Source: Acidobacteriota bacterium | GTDB taxonomy: Bacteria; Acidobacteriota; Terriglobia; Acidoferrales; UBA7541 | Direction of reading: 5' to 3' | Length of the DNA: 5,025 nucleotides | Assembly: GCA_019239815.1 (NCBI GenBank) | Contig: JAFAZL010000066.1 | Location: forward strand, 1-5,025 | Shown: piece after piece, positions 1 through 4,597 of the stretch | How positions within the stretch are numbered: the first letter of the stretch is position 1 | Layout: each line of letters opens with the position of its first letter | Made by a program: the position numbers and the translations under genes | The notes under the pieces: generated by a model | The model's input: the letters and a program-made list of their open reading frames with translations, nothing else | The model's database searches: none | Told to the model about the DNA's origin: nothing

Positions 1-44
1 CACCAATACCAGTTTCGCGGCGATTGAAGGAAAATGAAGGTTCC

Positions 45-1118
45 ATGAATCGACGCGTTTGGCTTGGCTCGTTTGTAGGACTCGCGCTGCTCGGTGTGGT
101 CGCGTTCGCGCTGCACCATTATTTTGGCGGCGAGCTCACCGATCCGAGAGACAGCGCACTCGCGCTGATTCCCACCGACACAGAGTCTGTCGTATTCGCC
201 GATATCGCTCAGCTTCGCAATGCTCCATTTTTTTCTGCGCTCGGGGATTGGGTGCAGCAACCGCAGCAAGTCGATGCCGACTACGCGAAATTCCTTCACG
301 ACACCGGTTTCGACTATGAACGCGATCTCGATCGCATCGCGATCGCGACGATCAAACGCGGCCAGACGACGGAGTTCTTCGCGATCGGCGACGGCCGCTT
401 CGATCGAAAGAAAATCAACACGTACGTCTCGGAGTTTGGAACGCACGACAAGAAAGATGGACGCGAAATTTTTACGGTTCCGCTGCACGGCAGCTCGAAC
501 AAAATTTCGTTCGCATTCCTGCACCAGAATCGAATCGTTTTAACCGATGATCCTGATCTGCCTTCCCTTCTGAGAAACCCCGCGCGCGGAACGGATGCAA
601 AAGACTGGCGCGAGCGATTCGATCGCCTCAGCGGCTCACCGCTTTTCGCGGTATTTCGCCAGGACGCCGGCGTTGGGTCGGCAATCGCCACGCGCACGTC
701 GAACGGCGGACAGGCGCAACAACTCGCTTCCCTGATCGATCATTTGCAGTGGATAACGTTTGCGGGAGTCCCGGAACAAAATCGACTGCGCGTTGTCGTC
801 GAAGGCGAGTGCCCCAATGATTCAACCGCTCGTGACCTCGCCGACGTGCTCAACGGCATCCGCGTCTTCGCGCAGGCAGGTCTGAACGATCCGAAAGTCC
901 GTCATCAACTCGACGATCAGACTCGCGAGGCTTACATCGATTTGGTGCACAGCGCCGACATCGCGCGACTCGATCGCGGAGAAACCAAGGCGGTCCGATT
1001 GATTTTGGAAGTTACGCCGGAACAACTAAAAGCGGCTCGGTTCTCAACTCCGCTCCAGGCGCCTAAGCAAGTCACGCCAGAAAATCATCCGCCTCGAACA
1101 AATCAAACGAAGAAGTAA
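45..1118 (+). CDS. Membrane-anchored protein of unknown function (DUF3352-like style)
   Basis: This encodes 357 residues from the ATG at 45. An in-frame TTG at 24 would add seven residues, but the ATG is preferred: GAAGG lies at 36-40, though only four bases away, and a second GAAGG lies at 26-30. Residues about 5-27 form one hydrophobic helix after MNRR, with no lipobox cysteine, so it looks like an N-terminal anchor with the rest outside the cytoplasm. The exported part begins with ALALIPTDTESVVFADIAQL, followed by a TGFDYERDLDRIAIA segment. I recall this style from acidobacterial hypothetical proteins that test 'pseudo-substrate' or DUF3352-like folds, but I cannot name a function. No catalytic motif is visible. 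The C-terminus (last ~25 residues) is Pro/Lys/Thr-rich and probably disordered. It converges on the M23 peptidase gene with about 90 bases between stops. That it is a real gene is secure; function is not. Confidence 0.85.
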   Translation: MNRRVWLGSFVGLALLGVVAFALHHYFGGELTDPRDSALALIPTDTESVVFADIAQLRNAPFFSALGDWVQQPQQVDADYAKFLHDTGFDYERDLDRIAIATIKRGQTTEFFAIGDGRFDRKKINTYVSEFGTHDKKDGREIFTVPLHGSSNKISFAFLHQNRIVLTDDPDLPSLLRNPARGTDAKDWRERFDRLSGSPLFAVFRQDAGVGSAIATRTSNGGQAQQLASLIDHLQWITFAGVPEQNRLRVVVEGECPNDSTARDLADVLNGIRVFAQAGLNDPKVRHQLDDQTREAYIDLVHSADIARLDRGETKAVRLILEVTPEQLKAARFSTPLQAPKQVTPENHPPRTNQTKK

Positions 1119-1207
1119 GAAACGGCGCAAACGCGCAACACCAGAGTTCGGTTGAAGTGAAATAGCTGCTGTTGATGAGTGTGCGGCGAACTCAGCGATC
1201 CGTGACT

Positions 1208-2104
1208 CTAGTCACCGACGGCAGTCGCCGTCGGAGTCGCAGCCTTCATGTATCGCCACGGATTCACCGGCGCATTGTTCACGCGCACTTCATAGTGCAC
1301 GTGCGGGCCAGTCGAACGTCCGCTGATCCCCGTATAGCCAACAACTGTGCCGCGCTTGATACGCTCGCCCGGAATCGCCGAAAACGATGAAAGGTGCGCG
1401 TACCAGGTGGTAATGCCAAATCCGTGATCGATCACAACCAGCCGACCATAACCCGCGTGATTTTCCGCGATCGTGATGACGCCGTCCGCAGTCGCGTGGA
1501 CCGGCGCGCCGTAGTCCGCCGAAACGTCAACGCCCGTGTGGAACGCGCCTTCACCGCTGAACGGGTCAAGCCGTTCGCCAAAGCTGTCGGTGATATGCCC
1601 CAGCACGGGCCAGATCGTCGGCGTGTAAGTTGAATCTGCAAAGCTCATCGACGGCATCAAGCGCAGCCCGCCGCTCGAAATCGCAACCGCCGCTGCATTC
1701 CGCTTCAAGAAGGTGTACTGCTCAACCGACCGATCGAACGCATCCTGCGAATCGGCAGGATCATCGCTCTGATCAAACGCCGCGGGGTGATAACGCAGCA
1801 CACCGTACGTCATCGCCACTTCGGTCGCCAAAGACTGCAGGGAATCGAGGCGCTGGTTGGTGTCATCAACCGTGTTCTGCAGCGCGCGATATTGCTTCTT
1901 AAGAGTTTCCTGATCGTGCCTCAGGGCGTTGTAGTTTCCGACCTTCCACAGCATGCGAGAGTAAGACCCGGCCGCCGCCACGACGGTCACGCTTCCGATC
2001 AATGCCAGCACCGCCACGACATGAAGCACGTATGCGGGGATGACAAGCTTCTGCATCTTCCCCGGCGTCGAAGCGATATAAAAAGTGTAGGTCTTACCTT
2101 TCAT
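1208..2104 (-). CDS. Membrane-anchored M23 (LytM/DUF1043-style) peptidase
   Basis: This is a 298-residue M23-family metallopeptidase, expected to cleave peptidoglycan cross-links in the envelope or to activate amidases. Domains in order: a short cytoplasmic start (MKGKTYTFYIAS), a transmembrane helix at about 20-46, a heptad-rich probable coiled coil at about 55-97, a linker, and a LytM domain at about 165-285. The full LytM metal and catalytic set is present: H189 and D193 (HTGVD), H237 (YAHLS), and H268 and H270 (HVHYE). By analogy with LytM, H189, D193 and H270 bind zinc, and H237 and H268 assist catalysis, so it should be active rather than degenerate. The start is placed at the ATG at 2104: AAAGGA lies ten bases upstream (2115-2120), and the alternative TTG at 2131 would sit at or before the transcription start implied by the -10 box at 2135-2140. 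The last codons overlap a perfect hairpin (1215-1234). Confidence 0.93.
   Translation of the reverse strand: MKGKTYTFYIASTPGKMQKLVIPAYVLHVVAVLALIGSVTVVAAAGSYSRMLWKVGNYNALRHDQETLKKQYRALQNTVDDTNQRLDSLQSLATEVAMTYGVLRYHPAAFDQSDDPADSQDAFDRSVEQYTFLKRNAAAVAISSGGLRLMPSMSFADSTYTPTIWPVLGHITDSFGERLDPFSGEGAFHTGVDVSADYGAPVHATADGVITIAENHAGYGRLVVIDHGFGITTWYAHLSSFSAIPGERIKRGTVVGYTGISGRSTGPHVHYEVRVNNAPVNPWRYMKAATPTATAVGD
1215..1234. repeat. Perfect 8-bp GC-rich hairpin at the end of the M23 gene
   Basis: CCGACGGC (1215-1222), loop AGTC, GCCGTCGG (1227-1234). It lies between two convergent genes and overlaps the last codons of the peptidase, which read as a Thr/Ala/Val run. No T-tract follows on either strand, so it is not a classical intrinsic terminator. 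It may slow polymerase or protect the 3' ends of both transcripts, or may simply reflect codons. The 1119-1207 gap shows nothing else. Confidence 0.45.
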
Positions 2105-2134
2105 CTCTGCGGAGTCCTTTATGAAAGCCAATTA

Positions 2135-2140
2135 ATTATA
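2135..2140 (-). promoter_or_regulatory. Promoter -10 box of the M23 peptidase gene
   Basis: On the minus strand the hexamer is exactly TATAAT. At a 17-bp spacing the -35 position reads TTTTAG, only three matches to TTGACA, so recognition may depend mainly on the -10. Transcription would start near 2128, giving a leader of about 24 bases that contains the AAAGGA ribosome binding site (2115-2120) before the ATG at 2104. This is also the main reason to reject the upstream TTG as start. Confidence 0.6.
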
Positions 2141-2206
2141 CGAGGCTACCGTAGTTTCTAAAAACCGCTGGAACGCTTCCTCAGCGATTCGGTGCTCGTG
2201 ACTGTC

Positions 2207-2236
2207 AAAAAATGTCGCGGTAAAGGGTGCCGCGAC
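2207..2236 (-). terminator. Terminator-like hairpin with T run, minus strand
   Basis: On the minus strand GTCGCGG (2230-2236) pairs perfectly with CCGCGAC (2214-2220) around a nine-base loop. One A and then six T residues follow (2212-2207). This is the layout of a Rho-independent terminator. No minus-strand protein gene ends just upstream, so its client is unknown: antisense transcription through thiL, or a small RNA starting inside 2237-2412. It ends transcription before the M23 promoter (2135-2140). Confidence 0.55.
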
Positions 2237-2254
2237 GGTGCGCCATACTAAATT

Positions 2255-2269
2255 CTGTAGGGGTTACAG
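2255..2269. repeat. Small hairpin CTGTA-GGGGT-TACAG
   Basis: A perfect 5-bp inverted repeat with a five-base loop, in the gene-free stretch upstream of thiL. On its own it could be chance. It is listed because it lies between a longer hairpin and a terminator-like hairpin. Confidence 0.3.
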
Positions 2270-2287
2270 TCAATCCTGTATTTCCCT

Positions 2288-2322
2288 GCACCAAGGCCAG
2301 TTGTGAGAAAACTGCCCGGTGC
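2288..2322. repeat. Imperfect 35-base hairpin upstream of thiL
   Basis: GCACC (2288-2292) pairs with GGTGC (2318-2322), GG (2295-2296) with CC (2316-2317), and CAGTT (2298-2302) with AACTG (2310-2314) around a seven-base loop. There is one C·C mismatch and a two-A bulge. Twelve pairs in 35 bases suggest a selected RNA rod or a protein-binding inverted repeat. It lies about 90 bases ahead of the thiL start. Confidence 0.4.
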
Positions 2323-2412
2323 CTGCCCGAACGGCCAGTCTCATTTGTTTACGTTAAACTAGACGTGAAGAGCGGCCAAAGGTCACTACATCGAATTCCT
2401 GAAAATTCTCGA

Positions 2413-3402
2413 ATGAAAACCCCAGAGAATAAATTGATCCAAAAGATTCTCGGGAAGTCCTCGCAAACCAACGGGTTGCGTAGCGGTTTGCGTCTCGGAA
2501 TCGGTGACGATGCCGCTCTTTTTGTCCCCCGGAGCGGCTACGAAACTATTTTAACCTGTGATTGGTTCCTGGAAGGAACACATTTCCTTCGAGATCGTCA
2601 TCCAGCAGATTCGGTCGGTTGGAAAAGTCTAGCCCGAGCGGCTAGCGACATTGCCGCGATGGGTGGAGAGCCGCGATGCTTTCTCCTGAGCCTGGCGATT
2701 CCAGCTGAATTGACTGGCAGATGGCTGACTGATTTTCTCCGCGGCTTGCGACGCGCTTCGCACAAATTCCAATGCCCCATCGCCGGTGGCGACACGACTC
2801 GCCAGAATCGCGTGTTTATAAATGTTACGGTCGTCGGTGAAGTCCGCCGCGGCTCCGCGTTACTTCGATCCGGCGCTCGTCCGGGCGACATCATCTATGT
2901 CAGCGGTCGACTCGGCGAGGCCGAACTCGGCTTGTCCAAGTTGCGCGCCGCGGAAGGAAAGATTCGCGGCACCGATCCTGCGCTTCGCAAACATCTCTAT
3001 CCTCAACCGCGCATCGAATTGGGTCGATGGCTCGCCGATCATCGGCTAGCAACTGCAGCCATGGATCTCTCCGACGGACTGTCTACCGATCTCCCCCGCC
3101 TATGCGCAGCCAGCAACGTCGGCGCAACAATCGACGAATCGAAGCTCGCAACCGCTGCCGTTGAACATGCGTCGGTTCCAACTTGGAACAAGAGACTCTC
3201 GCTCGCCCTCAACGGCGGCGACGATTACGAACTCCTTTTCACCGTCGCACCGAGCAATACCCGGAAAATTCCTTCGAAATACCGTGGATTAATACTGACC
3301 GCCATCGGCAAAATCATTCGCGGTGATTGCATCGAACTTCTTCAACGCGAAGGTATCTCTTCTCCTATCAAGGCTGGCGGCTGGGACCCTTTCCGCTCTT
3401 AA
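2413..3402 (+). CDS. thiL: Thiamine-monophosphate kinase
   Basis: ThiL phosphorylates thiamine monophosphate with ATP to give thiamine diphosphate, the active cofactor, in the cytoplasm. The product has 329 residues, the usual family length. It carries the family's ordered motifs: GIGDDAA (29-35), TCD with D50, SDIAAMGGEP (78-87), GGDTTR (125-130), SGARPGD (153-159), DLSDGL (218-223), NGGDDYE (267-273) and a terminal GWDPF (323-327). The Asp-rich motifs bind magnesium and nucleotide in the AIRS/PurM-like fold. The start is the ATG at 2413, because ThiL proteins begin just ahead of this point; the frame stays open 62 codons further upstream to a GTG, but that extension is not ThiL-like. The ribosome binding site is weak (GAAAATTCTCGA before the ATG). 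No other thi gene is in the window, so it stands as a monocistron as far as seen, ending at a strong hairpin. Confidence 0.96.
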   Translation: MKTPENKLIQKILGKSSQTNGLRSGLRLGIGDDAALFVPRSGYETILTCDWFLEGTHFLRDRHPADSVGWKSLARAASDIAAMGGEPRCFLLSLAIPAELTGRWLTDFLRGLRRASHKFQCPIAGGDTTRQNRVFINVTVVGEVRRGSALLRSGARPGDIIYVSGRLGEAELGLSKLRAAEGKIRGTDPALRKHLYPQPRIELGRWLADHRLATAAMDLSDGLSTDLPRLCAASNVGATIDESKLATAAVEHASVPTWNKRLSLALNGGDDYELLFTVAPSNTRKIPSKYRGLILTAIGKIIRGDCIELLQREGISSPIKAGGWDPFRS

Positions 3403-3415
3403 CGATCCGTCATGT

Positions 3416-3439
3416 CGCTACCCGAGGCATCGGGTAGCG
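3416..3439. terminator. Bidirectional hairpin between convergent thiL and doc genes
   Basis: CGCTACCCGA (3416-3425), loop GGCA, TCGGGTAGCG (3430-3439): a perfect 10-bp stem in the 50-base gap between two converging 3' ends. No T-tract follows on either strand, so it is terminator-like rather than a textbook intrinsic terminator. The perfect stem with a tetraloop also resembles REP-type dispersed elements. Which it is cannot be told from one copy. Confidence 0.6.
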
Positions 3440-3452
3440 CGCTCCAAGGGTG

Positions 3453-3824
3453 CTAACGCAGGTATGTCTCAATCCATTTAAGAATCGCTCGAAACCGAAA
3501 CTCTCCACGCTCGAGCGATCGGATGACGAAGTCGGCTGCCACACTGGGTTCGACATCCAAATCGTGATCGTTCATCAGCAAGAAAGTGTGCGCAGCCGCG
3601 AAGGCGATTCGTTTGTTGCCATCGAGAAAGGGATGATTATTAGCCAAGGATTCCATCAGCGCTGCCGCTTCCTCCGCAATCGTGTGGTAGTACCCGATTT
3701 GCGGACGGAATACCGCAGATTCAAGAAGTTGTTGGTCTCTCAATCCGTGGATCCCGCCGTACGTGTCGATCAGTTCACGATGGATCTGAAGGACTTCGCC
3801 GACGGTCAAGTAGATTCGCGCCAA
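3453..3824 (-). CDS. doc: Doc-type (Fic-fold) toxin of a type II toxin-antitoxin system
   Basis: This 123-residue protein has the death-on-curing arrangement: a YLTVGEVLQIHRELIDTYGG start, then the Fic loop HPFLDGNKR at 64-72. As in P1 Doc, lysine (K71) replaces the second glycine of the canonical HPFx(D/E)GNGR loop; in Doc this goes with kinase activity on EF-Tu rather than AMP transfer. H64, D68, N70 and R72 are all present, so the toxin looks intact. Length matches P1 Doc (about 126). The start is TTG at 3824, directly after the antitoxin's TAA and in the same frame, so no upstream start is possible and the next in-frame candidates would cut into the conserved N-terminus. Translation is probably coupled to the antitoxin. 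Target is inferred from the family only. Confidence 0.92.
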   Translation of the reverse strand: MARIYLTVGEVLQIHRELIDTYGGIHGLRDQQLLESAVFRPQIGYYHTIAEEAAALMESLANNHPFLDGNKRIAFAAAHTFLLMNDHDLDVEPSVAADFVIRSLERGEFRFRAILKWIETYLR

Positions 3825-4061
3825 TTACTCAGCCAGTTTTCGATAAGCTTCGCCGAACTTCTTGTTAGAGATTTTGAACTTATCTATGACTTCGGGACGC
3901 ACGGTTTGGCGTGAGGGAACCACTGTGTGGAGGTAATGTTCGATAGCTTTTTCCAGGAGGTATCGTTGGGACTGCCCATTTTCTTTCGCGACAGCGACGA
4001 ACTCTCTGTAGAGTTTGGCATCAATAGCAGGGCCGATCTTGATTGTGGTCTGTTTGCCCAT
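3825..4061 (-). CDS. Ribbon-helix-helix antitoxin paired with Doc
   Basis: A 78-residue protein with a likely RHH DNA-binding fold: strand at about 3-9 (KQTTIKI), helix at 13-27, turn NGQS (28-31) and helix at 31-44 (SQRYLLEKAIEHYL). The rest, 45-78, is charged and ends in a predicted helix, KKFGEAYRKLAE, which is the natural candidate for binding and blocking the toxin. Its position just upstream of and in frame with doc identifies it as the antitoxin; the fold assignment rests on pattern only, and it is not Phd-like at the N-terminus. It should bind its own promoter as a dimer. The ATG at 4061 has only a weak GGGA four bases upstream and a very short leader (about 12 bases) if the predicted promoter is right. 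Confidence 0.82.
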   Translation of the reverse strand: MGKQTTIKIGPAIDAKLYREFVAVAKENGQSQRYLLEKAIEHYLHTVVPSRQTVRPEVIDKFKISNKKFGEAYRKLAE

Positions 4062-4062
4062 A

Positions 4063-4078
4063 TTGTCCCGCTTGTCCC
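4063..4078. promoter_or_regulatory. Candidate antitoxin operator: tandem GGGACAA repeats
   Basis: TTGTCCC occurs twice, at 4063-4069 and 4072-4078, separated by two bases (nine-base period). It spans the predicted transcription start and the leader just before the antitoxin ATG. RHH proteins commonly bind short tandem sites as cooperating dimers, so this is a plausible autorepression operator. The inference comes from position and repetition. Confidence 0.45.
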
Positions 4079-4079
4079 T

Positions 4080-4107
4080 ATTTTACGATGCGCGAGCTTT
4101 CAGTCAA
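4080..4107 (-). promoter_or_regulatory. Promoter of the toxin-antitoxin operon
   Basis: On the minus strand TTGACT (4102-4107) is followed after 16 bases by TAAAAT (4080-4085), each one base off consensus. Transcription would start near 4073. This is the best sigma-70-like promoter in the window and gives the module its own transcription, independent of the upstream membrane-protein and PBP genes. Confidence 0.65.
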
Positions 4108-4111
4108 GATT

Positions 4112-4136
4112 AATCTAGATTTTACTAGACAATGTC
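4112..4136. repeat. Palindromes just upstream of the TA promoter
   Basis: AATCTAGATT (4112-4121) is a perfect 10-bp palindrome, and GACAATGTC (4128-4136) is a 4+1+4 palindrome. CTAGA also recurs at a ten-base interval (4115-4119 and 4125-4129), about one helical turn. Placed directly upstream of the -35, they may be further regulator sites. Short AT-rich palindromes also arise by chance. Confidence 0.35.
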
Positions 4137-4149
4137 AGATTTCGTTTTT

Positions 4150-4572
4150 TCAACTCAACACAGAAACCGGCCGACAGGTAGAACCTTCGCCGCCAAACAG
4201 AATTAACGGAAGGTCCGCGAGATGCGACACGAGGATCCCGCCGACAATCCAGCGTTGCGTGGCCGCGCCGCTGATCTGAAAGATTTGCCCGCCTTGCGTC
4301 CCCAGCACTGCCGCTAAGATCGACCACTCCACGTAACGCACCGGCACATACACCGCGAGGTACGCGAACCACGAATTCGCAGGCGCATTCAGGTGCAGCA
4401 TCCCGCCGATCACGAAGATTGCAACACCAAAGATGATCCCCAGCCCCAGTCGCACGGAGCCGAACGCCATTCCTGCTCCAGCAGAATTCTTGCCGCGTAA
4501 CCAGCGCAATCCGAGATAGCACCAGATCGTATACGCCAGATATTTCCCGAGAACATAGACGGGAAGAATCAT
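4150..4572 (-). CDS. Small four-helix membrane protein of unknown function
   Basis: A 140-residue integral membrane protein that I do not recognise. Hydrophobic segments lie at about 3-24, 40-60, 67-90 and 108-126, with positive clusters between helices 1 and 2 (RWLRGK) and single charges elsewhere (R79, E82, H117, D120). No catalytic motif is seen. It starts at the ATG at 4572, 25 bases after the penicillin-binding protein's stop, with AGGTG about nine bases upstream as a likely ribosome binding site, so the two are probably co-transcribed and the product may act in the envelope. A competing overlapping frame (4115-4522) is Arg/Cys-rich and lacks such a start context, so it is rejected. No intrinsic terminator is visible after the stop; the TA promoter begins soon after. 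Confidence 0.8.
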   Translation of the reverse strand: MILPVYVLGKYLAYTIWCYLGLRWLRGKNSAGAGMAFGSVRLGLGIIFGVAIFVIGGMLHLNAPANSWFAYLAVYVPVRYVEWSILAAVLGTQGGQIFQISGAATQRWIVGGILVSHLADLPLILFGGEGSTCRPVSVLS

Positions 4573-4597
4573 TGCGGTCGCACCTGCGCGATCGCGC

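Larger units (their letters stand above)
2141..2412. other. Gene-free region with structured RNA potential between M23 gene and thiL
   Basis: No convincing protein gene fits here. The long upstream extension of the thiL frame back to a GTG at 2227 does not resemble ThiL N-termini. Read on the minus strand it contains, in order, an imperfect 12-bp rod (2288-2322), a 5-bp hairpin (2255-2269) and a hairpin with six T residues (2207-2236). Read on the plus strand the same elements would lie in the thiL leader. I find no TPP-riboswitch core (no CTGAGA/ACCTGA pair in the expected arrangement) and no clear -35/-10 for thiL. Confidence 0.5.

Noticed and set aside
1..37. Possible 3' end of an upstream plus-strand gene
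   Set aside because: Two frames end here (TGA at 25-27 after HQYQFRGD, TGA at 35-37 after SFAAIEGK). With eight to eleven codons I cannot choose, so no feature is called.
321..353. GATCGC-rich stretch (GCGATCGC) as a repeat or methylation cluster
   Set aside because: It is explained by Asp/Arg/Ile/Ala codons of the protein; only two exact GCGATCGC octamers were noticed in the window.
2105..2131. Longer M23 peptidase starting at TTG 2131
   Set aside because: The TTG is at or upstream of the predicted transcription start from the TATAAT box, while the ATG at 2104 has AAAGGA at a workable distance.
2227..2412. N-terminal extension of thiL from a GTG at 2227
   Set aside because: The 62 extra residues are Cys/Arg-rich and unlike any ThiL N-terminus, while the ATG at 2413 gives the normal family length.
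2250..2412. TPP or cobalamin riboswitch ahead of thiL
   Set aside because: Isolated fragments (GTGAGA; GACTGTAA on the minus strand) look familiar, but the conserved cores are not present in the right order and spacing.
3450..3914. Plus-strand reading frame opposite doc and the antitoxin
   Set aside because: It is the antisense shadow of two genes with clear family motifs on the minus strand.
4115..4522. Alternative 135-residue minus-strand reading frame
   Set aside because: It overlaps the membrane-protein gene in another frame, is Arg/Cys-rich with no domain pattern, and runs into the TA promoter region.
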